Shown piece by piece: positions 27,273 to 36,783 of a DNA stretch of 64,000 nt. Numbering within the stretch: position 1 is the first letter of the stretch; each line of letters begins with the position of its first letter. The notes below the pieces were generated by a model. That model saw only the letters and a program-made list of their open reading frames with translations, ran no database searches and was not told the DNA's origin. A program made the position numbers and the translations under genes. Source of the stretch: Corynebacterium senegalense (GTDB lineage Bacteria > Actinomycetota > Actinomycetes > Mycobacteriales > Mycobacteriaceae); NCBI RefSeq assembly GCF_900411315.1, contig NZ_LS990887.1, forward strand, positions 2,118,662-2,182,661, read 5' to 3'.

Positions 27273-30200
27273 ATGAGTGACGTCGGCGGGGTCTACCCCA
27301 AGGCGGACATGACGGGCGGCAGCTCGGCGTTTCCCGAGATGGAGCGCGAGGTGCTCGCGTACTGGAAAGAGGACGGCACCTTCCAGGCGTCGTTAAGCAA
27401 CCGCGAGGGCTGCGAGGAGTACGTCTTCAACGACGGGCCCCCCTTCGCCAACGGCCTGCCCCACTACGGCCACCTGCTCACCGGCTACGTTAAGGATATC
27501 GTCCCGCGCTACCGCACCATGGCCGGCTACCACGTGCCGCGGGTATTCGGCTGGGACTGCCACGGCCTGCCCGCCGAGCTCGAGGCGGAGAAGCAGCTGG
27601 GCATCAAGGACAAGGGCGAGATCGAGGCCATGGGCCTGGACAAGTTCAACGAGTACTGCGCCTCCTCGGTGCTGCAGTACGCGGGGGAGTGGGAGGACTA
27701 CGTCACACGCCAGGCCCGCTGGGTCGACTTTGACAACGGCTACAAGACGATGGACCTGGATTACATGGAGTCCGTCATGTGGGCGTTCAAGGAGCTCTAC
27801 GACAAGGGCCTGATCTACCAGGGCTTCCGCGTCCTGCCGTACTCCTGGGCCGAGCACACCCCGCTGTCGAACCAGGAGACTCGCCTCGACGACTCCTACC
27901 GCGACCGCCAGGACCCGACGGTCACCGTCACCCTTCCGCTGACGGGCGCGCGCGAGGGCTTCCCCGCCACCGCGACGTGGGCGGAGCACCCCGAGCTTCA
28001 CGACGCCTCCGCGATCGCCTGGACCACCACCCCGTGGACCCTGCCCTCCAACCTCGCCCTGGCCGTCGGCCCGGAGATCGAGTACTCGCTGATCCGCGTG
28101 GGCGAGGACGGCGCCGCCGGCTTCGCCAGCGCGAAGCTGCTGCTTGCGACGAACCTGCTCGGCGCCTACGCCAAGGAGCTCGGCGCCGAGCCGGAGGTCT
28201 TGGCGACGTTCCGCGGCTCCGAGCTCGAGGGCCTGGAGTACACCCCGGTCTTCGACTACTTCGCCGACCAGGACAACGCCTTCATGGTGCTGGTTGCGGA
28301 CTACGTCTCCACTGAGGACGGCACCGGCATCGTCCACCAGGCCCCCGCCTTCGGTGAGGACGACATGTTCACCTGCGAGCGCTACGGCATCGAGCTCGTC
28401 ATCCCGGTCGACGCGGACGGCACATTCACCTCGCTCGTCCCGGAGTACGAGGGCAAGCTCGTCTTCGACGCCAACCGCGACATCATCCGCGACCTCAAGG
28501 CGAAGAACCGTGTGCTGCGCGACCAGACGATCGTGCACTCCTACCCGCACTCCTGGCGCTCGGGCGAGCCGCTGATCTACATGGCGCTGCCCGCGTGGTT
28601 CGTCAAGGTCACCGAGATCCGCGACCGCATGGTGGAGCTGAACCGGGAGATCGAGTGGATCCCCGGCCACATCCGCGACGGGCAGTTCGGCAAGTGGCTC
28701 GAGGGCGCGCGCGACTGGAACATCTCGCGCACCCGCTACTGGGGCTCGCCGGTTCCGGCGTGGGTCTCGGACAACCCCGAGTACCCGCGCGTGGACGTCT
28801 ACGGTTCTCTCGACGAGCTGGAGCGCGACTTCGGCGTGAGGCCTGAATCCCTGCACCGCCCGCACATCGACGAGCTGGTCCGCCCGAACCCGGACGACCC
28901 GACGGGTCAGTCCATGATGCGCCGCGTGCCGGACGTGCTGGACTGCTGGTTCGAGTCGGGCTCCATGCCCTTCGCCCAGTACCACTACCCCTTCGACAAC
29001 GCCGAGGAGCACGACGCTCGCCAGCCGGCGGACTTCATCGTGGAGTACTCCGGGCAGACCCGCGGCTGGTTTTACGTGCAGCACGTCCTGTCCACCGCGC
29101 TGTTCGACCGCGTGGCCTTCAAGAAGGTCGTCGCCCACGGCATCGTACTGGGCAATGACGGGCTGAAGATGTCCAAGTCGAAGGGCAACTACCCGGACGT
29201 CAACGAGGTCTTCGACCGCGACGGCTCCGACGCGATGCGCTGGTTCCTCATGTCCAGCCCGATCCTGCGCGGCGGCAACCTCATCGTCACCGAGCAGGGC
29301 ATCCGCGAGGGCGTGCGCCAGGCGCTGCTGCCCATCTGGAACGCCTACAGCTTCCTGCAGCTCTACGCCTCGACCGAGGCGCGCTGGTCCGTCGACTCCG
29401 ACAACGTGCTCGACCGCTACATCCTGGCCAAGACCCACGACCTCGTCGCGGGTGTGGACGCGGCGCTGGCGGATACCCGCATCGCGGACGCCTGCGACGA
29501 GGTGCGCCAGTTCGCCGACACCCTGACCAACTGGTACGTGCGCCGCTCCCGCGACCGCTTCTGGGAGGGCCAGGAGGCCCACCCGGAGGCCTTCGACACC
29601 CTCTACACGGTCCTCGAGGTGCTCACCCGCGTCTCCGCGCCGCTGCTGCCGTACGTCTCCGAGGTGATCTGGCGCGGCCTGACCGGCGGGCGCTCGGTCC
29701 ACCTCGCCGACTTCCCGAAGGCGGAGGACCTGCCCGCGGACGAGCAGCTTGTCGACGCCATGGACGCCACCCGCTCGGTGTGCTCCGCCGCCAGCTCCGT
29801 GCGCAAGGCCAACAAGCTGCGCAACCGCCTGCCGCTGCCGAAGCTGACGGTGGCGCTGCCGGACTCGGCGCAGCTGGCGGACTTCGCGGCGACGATCCGC
29901 GATGAGGTCAACGTCAAGGACATCGAGCTGACCGACGACGTTGACTCCGCGGGCACCTTCGAGGTGGTCGTCAACGCGAAGGTGGCGGGCCCGCAGCTGG
30001 GCCGCGACGTGCAGCGCGCCATCAAGAACGTCAAGACGGGCAACTACGTCCGCGAGGGCGAGAACGTGGTGGTCGACGGCGACATCGTGCTCACCCCGGA
30101 GCTCTACACCGAGCGCCTCGTAGCGGAGAACCCGGAGTCCACCGCGCGCGTCGAGGGCGCCGGCGGGGTTGACGGCCTGGTCGTCCTGGACACCATGGTC

Positions 30201-30461
30201 ACTCCCGAGCTGGAGGCCGAGGGCTGGGCGGCGGACGTGATCCGCGGCCTGCAGGATGCGCGCAAGGCCTCCGGTTTCGAGGTCTCCGACCGCATCGCCG
30301 TCGAGCTGTTCGTGCCGGAGGACAAGCAGGAGTGGGCGACCCGCCACGCCGAGCACATCGCCCGCGAGACGCTGGCGACCTCCTTCGAGGTCTCCACGAG
30401 CGGCGAGGGCGCGCACAAGGTCGTTGAGGGCGTGAGCGCCTCCGTGGCCAAGAACGGCTGA
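27273..30461 (+). CDS. ileS: Isoleucyl-tRNA synthetase
   Basis: Class I synthetase (1062 aa) that charges tRNA-Ile. The HIGH-type motif [12 protein letters not shown] starts near residue 56 and KMSKSKGN near residue 632, with the CP1 editing domain between. The length and lack of an obvious C-terminal zinc finger suggest the longer, eukaryote-like IleRS type; type-2 enzymes are often mupirocin-tolerant, but this is inference. I chose ATG 27273, 9 nt after GAAGGAG; GTG 27255 lies inside that RBS. Regulated by the preceding T-box. Confidence 0.96.
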   Translation: MSDVGGVYPKADMTGGSSAFPEMEREVLAYWKEDGTFQASLSNREGCEEYVFNDGPPFANGLPHYGHLLTGYVKDIVPRYRTMAGYHVPRVFGWDCHGLPAELEAEKQLGIKDKGEIEAMGLDKFNEYCASSVLQYAGEWEDYVTRQARWVDFDNGYKTMDLDYMESVMWAFKELYDKGLIYQGFRVLPYSWAEHTPLSNQETRLDDSYRDRQDPTVTVTLPLTGAREGFPATATWAEHPELHDASAIAWTTTPWTLPSNLALAVGPEIEYSLIRVGEDGAAGFASAKLLLATNLLGAYAKELGAEPEVLATFRGSELEGLEYTPVFDYFADQDNAFMVLVADYVSTEDGTGIVHQAPAFGEDDMFTCERYGIELVIPVDADGTFTSLVPEYEGKLVFDANRDIIRDLKAKNRVLRDQTIVHSYPHSWRSGEPLIYMALPAWFVKVTEIRDRMVELNREIEWIPGHIRDGQFGKWLEGARDWNISRTRYWGSPVPAWVSDNPEYPRVDVYGSLDELERDFGVRPESLHRPHIDELVRPNPDDPTGQSMMRRVPDVLDCWFESGSMPFAQYHYPFDNAEEHDARQPADFIVEYSGQTRGWFYVQHVLSTALFDRVAFKKVVAHGIVLGNDGLKMSKSKGNYPDVNEVFDRDGSDAMRWFLMSSPILRGGNLIVTEQGIREGVRQALLPIWNAYSFLQLYASTEARWSVDSDNVLDRYILAKTHDLVAGVDAALADTRIADACDEVRQFADTLTNWYVRRSRDRFWEGQEAHPEAFDTLYTVLEVLTRVSAPLLPYVSEVIWRGLTGGRSVHLADFPKAEDLPADEQLVDAMDATRSVCSAASSVRKANKLRNRLPLPKLTVALPDSAQLADFAATIRDEVNVKDIELTDDVDSAGTFEVVVNAKVAGPQLGRDVQRAIKNVKTGNYVREGENVVVDGDIVLTPELYTERLVAENPESTARVEGAGGVDGLVVLDTMVTPELEAEGWAADVIRGLQDARKASGFEVSDRIAVELFVPEDKQEWATRHAEHIARETLATSFEVSTSGEGAHKVVEGVSASVAKNG

Positions 30462-30465
30462 CGCG

Positions 30466-31299
30466 ATGTGTAGGTGGGCGCCTGCGGGCCTCATGGCCCT
30501 GTCCGGCGCCTCCCTCTACGCCGGGGCGGCCCTCGCCGTCGGGCTTTTCGACGCCCTCGCGCCCGCCCACGTCGCCTGGCTGCGCATCAGCGCCGCCGCG
30601 CTGCTGCTCCTCGCCCTGCGCCGGCCCGCGCCTCGCGACTTTGTCGGGCGCGCGGGAGCACACGCCGCCGTGTTCGGCCTCATGACCATGGGCATGAACA
30701 TGGCCTTCTACCTCGCCATCGCCTCCATCCCCCTCGGCACCGCCGTGGCGGTGGAGTTCCTCGGCCCGGTGGCGATCGCCGCGCTGGGGTCGCGCTCGGC
30801 GCGCGACTGGGCGGCGCTTGCCCTGGCCGCCGCGGGCGTGCTGGTGATCTCCGGCGCGACCTGGTCCGGCCACGGTTCCGGAATCCTGTGGGCGCTGGCC
30901 GCGGGCGCGCTGTGGGCGGGCTACATCGTCACGGGGTCGAGAATTGCGTCGGGAGGGGCGTCGAGAAGCGCGACCGCCGTCGGTTTTGCGTGGGCGGCCC
31001 TGCTCGCGGCGCCGGCGGTCTTGGCGCTGTGGCCGCGCGGGGTAGTGGGCGCGGAGATCGCCCCGGCGCAGTTCGCGCTGCTGTGGCTCGGTCTCGGGCT
31101 GCTCTCCGCCGCGATCCCGTACTCGCTCGACCAGGTGGTCATGCGCATGGCGGGCGCGTCGCGCTTCGCGCTGCTGCAGGCGATCCTGCCGCTAGCGGCC
31201 ACGCTCATCGGGGCGGTGGCGCTCGGGCAGATGCTCAGCGCGGCGGAGGCCGCGGGCATCGCGCTCATCGTGGCCGCGGTGGCGCTGCGCCGGACCTGA
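30466..31299 (+). CDS. EamA/RhtA-family inner-membrane exporter
   Basis: A 277-residue drug/metabolite transporter protein with about ten transmembrane helices in two EamA repeats (roughly residues 8-130 and 145-275). The segments MGMNMAFYLAIASIPLGTAV and PYSLDQVVMRMAGASRFALL resemble RhtA-type threonine/homoserine exporters. It begins 4 nt after ileS, so it is probably co-transcribed and under the same T-box, which would link an amino-acid exporter to isoleucine supply; the substrate is not proven. It carries one copy of the iterated 13-mer (30957), coding Ala-Ser-Arg-Ser with a rare AGA codon. Confidence 0.82.
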   Translation: MCRWAPAGLMALSGASLYAGAALAVGLFDALAPAHVAWLRISAAALLLLALRRPAPRDFVGRAGAHAAVFGLMTMGMNMAFYLAIASIPLGTAVAVEFLGPVAIAALGSRSARDWAALALAAAGVLVISGATWSGHGSGILWALAAGALWAGYIVTGSRIASGGASRSATAVGFAWAALLAAPAVLALWPRGVVGAEIAPAQFALLWLGLGLLSAAIPYSLDQVVMRMAGASRFALLQAILPLAATLIGAVALGQMLSAAEAAGIALIVAAVALRRT

Positions 31300-31315
31300 G
31301 CTGGCCCTGATCCGC

Positions 31316-32005
31316 CTACGCCGGTTCGTCGAGCGGGCGGGCGCGCACCGCGGCCCCGGCGCCCCCGGCTTCCCTGGCGGACAAGCGCAGCGCACGGCCC
31401 ATGCCGACGTAGCCGACGAAGGGATCCTCGCTGATGGTCAGCGGCCGGTGCACGTGGGCGAGCACCCACGCGTCGTAGCCGCGGGCGAGCAGCTGCTCCG
31501 GGGTGGCGGGCAGGCACGGGCTGGTCCACTCGCCGGTCAGGCCGGTGTGCAGCAGCCCCAGGTTGGGCCAGCCCGGCGCCGGGGCAGGGAAGTCCCCGGC
31601 GAGCTCGCGGGGGTCGCGGTCGACGGCCACCGCGGCGGTGTGCAGCGCCCACCCGCCGGCGCGGTAGGTGGCGGGCTGCGTCGAGGCGGCGGCGACGCCG
31701 GCGGGGATGACACCACGCAGGTCGTGCGCGGTGTCTTGGTTCCCGGCCACGAAAAGAACGGTGCCGAAGAGCTCGCCGGCGCGCTCGAAGAGGCGGGCTA
31801 CCTCCCCGTAGGTCTCCGCGGTGTAGCGCTTCTTGTCGATGACATCGCCCAGCACCACCAGGTGCCCGCAGCCCGCAGCCGCGCCGCGCTCCACCGCTCC
31901 GAGGGCCCAGCCGAGGCCGGGGCCCACCTTCTTCTCGCCATTCTGTGCGCGCCCCAGGTGGATGTCGGCGATCACCAGCAGGTCCTCGGGCGCGCTCCAC
32001 GTCAT
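31316..32005 (-). CDS. Calcineurin-like metallophosphoesterase
   Basis: A 229-residue metallophosphoesterase. Metal-binding motifs are IADIHLG (Asp14, His16), LGDVIDKKR near residue 52, LLHTGLTG near 151 and AHVHRP near 183. The usual catalytic GNHD is GNQD here (near residue 84), so the general acid His is replaced by Gln. Substrate unknown; SbcD-like nuclease annotation would be speculative. ATG 32005 lies 7 nt from a TATCAT -10, a leaderless start. Divergent from dinB. Confidence 0.78.
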   Translation of the reverse strand: MTWSAPEDLLVIADIHLGRAQNGEKKVGPGLGWALGAVERGAAAGCGHLVVLGDVIDKKRYTAETYGEVARLFERAGELFGTVLFVAGNQDTAHDLRGVIPAGVAAASTQPATYRAGGWALHTAAVAVDRDPRELAGDFPAPAPGWPNLGLLHTGLTGEWTSPCLPATPEQLLARGYDAWVLAHVHRPLTISEDPFVGYVGMGRALRLSAREAGGAGAAVRARPLDEPA

Positions 32006-32011
32006 GGGGAC

Positions 32012-32017
32012 ATGATA
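32012..32017 (-). promoter_or_regulatory. -10 box TATCAT, leaderless start for the phosphoesterase
   Basis: On the minus strand TATCAT ends 7 nt before the ATG at 32005. Confidence 0.6.
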
Positions 32018-32026
32018 GGCCCGCGA

Positions 32027-32032
32027 TACGCT
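32027..32032 (+). promoter_or_regulatory. -10 box TACGCT, leaderless start for dinB
   Basis: TACGCT ends 7 nt before the ATG at 32039. It is back-to-back with the minus-strand -10 at 32012-32017. Confidence 0.55.
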
Positions 32033-32038
32033 GGGTTC

Positions 32039-33424
32039 ATGACTCGCTGGGTGCTGCACATCGACATGGACGCGTTCTACGCCTCCTGCGAGCAGCTCAC
32101 CCGGCCGACTCTCAAGGGCCGCCCGGTGCTGGTCGCGGGCGTTTCCGGCAGGGGAGTGGTCGCCGGTGCGAGCTACGAGGCCCGCAAGTACGGAGCCCGC
32201 TCAGCCATGCCCACCCACCGCGCCGCACGCCTCGTCGGGCCGAAGGCGGTGCTCGTCGAGCCGCGCCGCGCCGTCTACTCCACGGCCTCGCGCCGGGTCT
32301 TCGAGATCATCGGGCGCCACGTGGACGTCGTCGAGCAGCTCTCCATCGACGAGGCCTTCCTCGAGCCCGCAGAGCTTGTCGACGCCACCCCCGACGCCGT
32401 CCGCGACTGGGCCAACGGGCTGCGCGCCGCGATCAGGGAGGAGACGGGCCTGCCCAGCTCCATCGGCGCGGGCAGCGGGAAGCAGTACGCGAAGATCGGC
32501 TCCGGGCTGGCCAAACCCGATGGCGTCTTCGTCATCCCGCACGCCGAGCAGCTGGACATCCTGCACCCCCTGCCCGTCGGCGAGCTGTGGGGCGCGGGCC
32601 CGGTTACGCAGGCGAAGCTGGCCACCGCCGGCGTGGAGACCATCGGTGACCTGGCGGCGCTGAGCGAGAAGGAGGTGGAGATCGCGCTGGGCGGGGTCGT
32701 CGCGAAGCAGCTGTGGACGCTGGCCCGCGGCGTCGACGAGCGGGCGGTGGCGCCGCGCGCGGAGGCGAAGCAGATCTCCGCGGAGCACACCTACCCGCGC
32801 GACCTGCAGACCCCGGCCGAGGTCGACGCGGCGCTCACCCGCGCGGCGCACGACGCCCACCGCCGCCTGCTCAAGGACGGGCGCGGGGCCCGCACCGTGA
32901 GCGTGAAGCTGCGCATGGCGGACTTCCGCATCGAGTCGCGCTCTGCCACGCTGCCCTACGCCACCGACGACGCGGAGACGCTGCTGGCCACCGCCTTCAA
33001 CCTGGTGCGCTACCCGGGTGAGGTGGGGCCCATCCGCCTGGTCGGAGTGTCCTACTCGGGGCTGGAGGAGGCCTTGCAGGACGTGCTCTTCCCGGAGCTC
33101 GACCAGCAGATCGTGGCCCGCCCGAACACGAACGACGACTACGAGACCGGGATGAGCGACCACGCCGCGGAGGTCAGTGTCGAGGTGGACGCCCCGCCAG
33201 TCGCCGTGGCGGGCAGGTGGCGGCCGACCCAGGACGTCGACCACCCCGACCACGGGCACGGCTGGGTGCAGGGCGCCGGCCACGGGAGGGTGACCGTGCG
33301 CTTTGAGACGCGCGCGACGGGCCCGGGCAGGATCGTCACCCTGCCCGCCGACGACCCGCAGCTCACCCCAGGCGACCCCGTGGACTCGCTCGCCTGGGAG
33401 GACTGGCTACACGCCGAGCAGTAG
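32039..33424 (+). CDS. dinB: DNA polymerase IV (Y-family)
   Basis: Error-prone translesion polymerase (461 aa). Catalytic acids are visible: Asp9 in HIDMDAFYAS and Asp104/Glu105 in LSIDEAF. The little-finger domain extends to about residue 350. A further actinobacterial C-terminal module (about 380-461, HPDHGHGWVQGAGHGRVTVRFE) follows, lacking a clear beta-clamp motif that I can identify. The last 18 nt overlap the convergent asparaginase gene. No SOS box was recognised upstream. Confidence 0.93.
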   Translation: MTRWVLHIDMDAFYASCEQLTRPTLKGRPVLVAGVSGRGVVAGASYEARKYGARSAMPTHRAARLVGPKAVLVEPRRAVYSTASRRVFEIIGRHVDVVEQLSIDEAFLEPAELVDATPDAVRDWANGLRAAIREETGLPSSIGAGSGKQYAKIGSGLAKPDGVFVIPHAEQLDILHPLPVGELWGAGPVTQAKLATAGVETIGDLAALSEKEVEIALGGVVAKQLWTLARGVDERAVAPRAEAKQISAEHTYPRDLQTPAEVDAALTRAAHDAHRRLLKDGRGARTVSVKLRMADFRIESRSATLPYATDDAETLLATAFNLVRYPGEVGPIRLVGVSYSGLEEALQDVLFPELDQQIVARPNTNDDYETGMSDHAAEVSVEVDAPPVAVAGRWRPTQDVDHPDHGHGWVQGAGHGRVTVRFETRATGPGRIVTLPADDPQLTPGDPVDSLAWEDWLHAEQ

Positions 33425-34345
33425 GCGTGGGTCCGTGCCCGTGGCCAGCGCGGTGGCCAGTGCGATGCGGGCCTGGCCCGCGCGCAGCCAGCCGCTGGGC
33501 AGGGCGCCGCGCGCCCCCAAGCTCGCCCCGCCGCCGGCGCCGCCGTAGTCGAAGGAGACCTCCCCGAAGGGCACCGAGGTGCTCACCACTACGGGGATGC
33601 CGGCGTCCAGGGCCCGGCCGAGGGCCTCGCCCATCGCGGTGGAGACGTTGCCGGAGCCCAGCGCCTCCACGACGATCCCGTCCGGCCCCGCGGCCACGAC
33701 GTGGTCCACCAGCGAGGCGTCCGCGCCGGGCCAGGCGCGCAGGATGGGCACGTCGATGCCGGCCAGGGCGGCGCGCGCGGCGGGGGCGGGGCGAGGCACC
33801 GTGAGCGGGGCCGTCAGCGCGAAGGCGCGCCGCTCCGCGGTGTCGCGCTTGATCAGGGCGCGGGCGGCAAAGGTGTCGCCGCCGAAGGTCACCATCACGC
33901 CCTGCCCGCGCGCCAGCGGGTCTGCGGCCAGGGAGATCGCCCGGTTCAGGTTGGCCGGTCCGTCCGCCGAGGGGTGGTCGGCGGGCAGCTGCGCGCCCGT
34001 GAGGACCACGGGGCGCGGGTCGTCGTGCACCAGGTCGAGCGCGAGGGCCGTCTCCGCCATGGAGTCCGTGCCGTGGGTGATCACGATGCCGGCGATGTTG
34101 GCGTCGCCAAGCGCCTTGCCCGCGAGCTCGACGAGCGTGTCGACGTCAGCGAGCGTCATCGCCGAGGAATCGAGGCTGACCGCGTCGAAGACGCGCACCT
34201 CCTCCGTCGTGCCGCACGCGCGCACGAGGTCCTCCCCGCTCAGCGTCGGCGTGCGCGCGCCCGTGGCGGGGTCGGTCGTGCACGCGATGGTGCCGCCGGT
34301 GGAGATGACGAGGACGAAGGTGCCCGATTGCTGGGGAATAGTCAT
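33407..34345 (-). CDS. L-asparaginase
   Basis: Hydrolyses L-asparagine to aspartate and ammonia. The 312-residue product has both active-site signatures: VISTGGTIA with Thr16 and HGTDSMAET with Thr93-Asp94. There is no signal peptide, so a cytoplasmic enzyme is likely. The 3' end overlaps dinB by 18 nt on the opposite strand. A TATAAC -10 (minus strand, 34380-34375) gives a leader of about 20 nt. Its promoter region is shared divergently with the MTB12-like lipoprotein. Confidence 0.9.
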   Translation of the reverse strand: MTIPQQSGTFVLVISTGGTIACTTDPATGARTPTLSGEDLVRACGTTEEVRVFDAVSLDSSAMTLADVDTLVELAGKALGDANIAGIVITHGTDSMAETALALDLVHDDPRPVVLTGAQLPADHPSADGPANLNRAISLAADPLARGQGVMVTFGGDTFAARALIKRDTAERRAFALTAPLTVPRPAPAARAALAGIDVPILRAWPGADASLVDHVVAAGPDGIVVEALGSGNVSTAMGEALGRALDAGIPVVVSTSVPFGEVSFDYGGAGGGASLGARGALPSGWLRAGQARIALATALATGTDPRLLLGV

Positions 34346-34374
34346 GAATACCAGTGTGTTGGTTGGGGTTTGCC

Positions 34375-34380
34375 GTTATA
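34375..34380 (-). promoter_or_regulatory. -10 box TATAAC upstream of the asparaginase gene
   Basis: Good match to TATAAT on the minus strand, 30 nt before the ATG at 34345. Confidence 0.5.
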
Positions 34381-34448
34381 CGTCGGTAATCTTAGCCGGG
34401 ATAGAGACCGCCTGGCCGGCGGCGCTTCAAGGAGATCAAGGAGAAACC

Positions 34449-35072
34449 GTGAAAACCGCGAACGCAAGGAAGATCACCGCAGCACTCGCCGCGCTCGGCG
34501 CCGCAGTGAGCCTGGCCGCCTGCTCGAACGACGGCGAGGGTGGCTCAAGCTCCTCGTCCACCGCCGCCTCCAGCGGCTCCAGCAGCGCGTCCCAGGCCCC
34601 CGCCGCCGAGCTGCCTACTGCGGCCGAGCTCAACGCCGTGCTCACCCGCGCGACCGACCCGAACCTGCCCATCGAGGAGCGCGTCAACACGGTCGAGGGC
34701 GGCGAGACCGCGCCCGAGCTTTTCGACGTCATGGCCCAGTCCCAGCAGGAGTCCGGCGCGAACTTCCAGGTCGTCGACCCGGTCCTGCCGGGCTACTCGC
34801 CCAACACGGCGCTGGCCACCGTCAACTTCACCGCCCCGGACGCGCAGTCCCAGCTGGCGGAGAACGTGGAGTTCATGTACCAGGACGGCACCTGGAAGCT
34901 CTCGCAGTCCTGGGCCTGCACCCTCGTGACCAACACGCTGCCCGCCGAGCAGGTGCCGGAGATGTGCCGCACCCAGGCGCCGGCCGGCGAGGCCCCGGCG
35001 CCCGCCGCCCCTGCGGAGGGCGCACCCGCCGAGCAGACTCCTGCCGAGGGCGCGCCGGCGCCGGCCCTCTAG
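34449..35072 (+). CDS. MTB12-like secreted lipoprotein
   Basis: A 207-residue exported protein. The signal peptide ends in the lipobox LAAC (Cys25), followed by a Ser-rich linker, a globular domain (about residues 48-160) resembling the low-molecular-weight antigen MTB12 (AELNAVLTRATDPNLP, then VEGGETAPELFD), and a Pro/Ala/Glu-rich tail of about 40 residues. GTG 34449 is preceded by AAGGAG. The function of MTB12-type proteins is unknown; they are surface or secreted antigens in mycobacteria. Convergent with the ABC-F gene, 13 nt away. Confidence 0.82.
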   Translation: MKTANARKITAALAALGAAVSLAACSNDGEGGSSSSSTAASSGSSSASQAPAAELPTAAELNAVLTRATDPNLPIEERVNTVEGGETAPELFDVMAQSQQESGANFQVVDPVLPGYSPNTALATVNFTAPDAQSQLAENVEFMYQDGTWKLSQSWACTLVTNTLPAEQVPEMCRTQAPAGEAPAPAAPAEGAPAEQTPAEGAPAPAL

Positions 35073-35085
35073 GCCCGCCCGGACG

Positions 35086-36771
35086 CTAGTCCTTGTCGCG
35101 CCAGACCTCGTCCGTCCACAGCGTGGACAGGCTGAGGATCCTGGCGCGCGCGTCTTTCTGCTCCAGGCGGCGCCGCCACTGGCGCCGCAGCCAGCGGTCG
35201 TGGCTGGTGATGATCACTGTGCCGGAAAAATCGAGCAGCGCCTCCTCCAGCTCCTCCGCGAGCGCGAGGGAGAGGTGGTTGGTCGGCTCGTCCAGCAGCA
35301 GCAGGTCCGGCGGGGAAGACAGGATAATGCCCAGGGAGACGCGGCGCCGCTGGCCGAGCGAGAGGCTCTCCAGCGGAAGTGCCGCCTGCTCCTCGCTGAG
35401 CAGGCCCATCTCAACCAGGTCGGGTACGCCTGAGGGGGTGCGGGCCGCGAAGGCCGCGGTGGCTGTCTGCGTCAGGTCCTCCCACTGGTCGTCCTGCTCG
35501 AGGCGCGCCACCGTCATCTCCTCGGGCATGACGAGTTCGCCCTCGTAGTCCGACAGTGCGCCGTCGATGATCTTCAGCAGCGTCGACTTGCCGGAGCCGT
35601 TGGGCCCTTCGACGAGCAGCTGCTGGCCGGGTTGCAGCTTGAAGCTCAGCGGGGCGAGGCGGCCGTCGACCTCGACATCGCGCGCCACCACGGCGGGCAG
35701 GCCCAGGCTGGTCGCCGTGTGCGGCGGCAGGCCGCGGAACTGCAGGCGCTTCGGCGGCGCCGGCAGCTGCCCGCGCTCAAGGGCCTCAAGGCGGTTCTCC
35801 GCCGCGCGGCGCCGGTTGCCCACGGTCTTCGCGGCGCGGTCGGCGTAGAACTTCGCAGCGGCGCGCGTCTCCGTCTTGTTCTCCAGGGAGTGGAACACGT
35901 CCTCCGCGGCCGTCTCCGCAGCCTTCTCCAGGCGGGCGCGCTCGTGTTCCTGGGCCGCGTAGTCCGTCTCCCAGCGCCGCCGCCGCGCCTCGCGGGCCCG
36001 GAGGTAGTCGGAGAAGGTGCCGGTAAAGCGCGCGCCCTGCCGTGTGGCCTCGCCGTAGCCGCCCTCGGCGCCGAGGCCCGGGTCGAGGTCGACGAGGCCG
36101 TCGCAGACGGCGTCGAGGAAGTAGCGGTCGTGGCTGGCGGCCAGCACGGGCCCGGAAAACGCCTCGAGCTCGCCGATGAGGAAGTCCACCGCCTCGTCGT
36201 CGAGGTGGTTGGTGGGCTCGTCGAGCACCATCGCGTCGACGGGCCGCAGCAGCAGCGTCGCCAGCGCGAAGCGGCGGCGCTGCCCGCCGGACATCTCGCC
36301 GAGCGGGGTGGACAGCTCGACGTTGGCCAGGCCGAGTCCGGCCAGGACGGTGGCGATGCGCGCGTCGAGCTCCCACACGCCTGAGTTCTGCGCGCGGGCG
36401 AGCGCCCGGTCGAAGTCCGCGGCGACGGAGGGGTCCTCGGCCATTCGCTCGGACAGCCGGGTGATGTCGGCCTCGATCTCGCGCAGTTCAGCCACGGCGG
36501 TCTCGATGAGCGCGGAGGCCGGCTCAGAGAAGGGCAGGGAGGTCTCCTGGGCGATGAATCCCGTCACCGGCGGGGTGATGATCGTGCCCGCGTCCGGGGC
36601 GAGCTCCCCGGCGATGAGCGCCATGAGGGTCGACTTGCCGGCCCCGTTTTCCCCGATCAGGCCGGTGACCGAGTCGGAGGGGACGGCGAAGGAGACGTCC
36701 GTGAGCACGCGGCGCCCGCCCGGGTAGCCGAACGAGACGCCGTCGAGGCCGATGTGAAGGGGTGCAACCAT
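35086..36771 (-). CDS. ABC-F family ATP-binding protein
   Basis: Soluble tandem-ABC ATPase (561 aa) without membrane domain. Domain 1 has GENGAGKST (residues 40-48) and MSGGQRRR; domain 2 has GPNGSGKST and LSLGQRRR. They are joined by a charged coiled linker (around residues 245-320) that reaches the ribosome in this family. ABC-F proteins act in translation or antibiotic protection; which applies here cannot be told. Leaderless: the TAGACT -10 begins with the TAG stop of the upstream gene and ends 7 nt before the ATG. Confidence 0.9.
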   Translation of the reverse strand: MVAPLHIGLDGVSFGYPGGRRVLTDVSFAVPSDSVTGLIGENGAGKSTLMALIAGELAPDAGTIITPPVTGFIAQETSLPFSEPASALIETAVAELREIEADITRLSERMAEDPSVAADFDRALARAQNSGVWELDARIATVLAGLGLANVELSTPLGEMSGGQRRRFALATLLLRPVDAMVLDEPTNHLDDEAVDFLIGELEAFSGPVLAASHDRYFLDAVCDGLVDLDPGLGAEGGYGEATRQGARFTGTFSDYLRAREARRRRWETDYAAQEHERARLEKAAETAAEDVFHSLENKTETRAAAKFYADRAAKTVGNRRRAAENRLEALERGQLPAPPKRLQFRGLPPHTATSLGLPAVVARDVEVDGRLAPLSFKLQPGQQLLVEGPNGSGKSTLLKIIDGALSDYEGELVMPEEMTVARLEQDDQWEDLTQTATAAFAARTPSGVPDLVEMGLLSEEQAALPLESLSLGQRRRVSLGIILSSPPDLLLLDEPTNHLSLALAEELEEALLDFSGTVIITSHDRWLRRQWRRRLEQKDARARILSLSTLWTDEVWRDKD

Positions 36772-36777
36772 GGGGAG

Positions 36778-36783
36778 AGTCTA
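36778..36783 (-). promoter_or_regulatory. -10 box TAGACT, leaderless start for the ABC-F gene
   Basis: On the minus strand TAGACT ends 7 nt before ATG 36771; its first three bases are the stop codon of the upstream lipoprotein gene. Confidence 0.55.
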
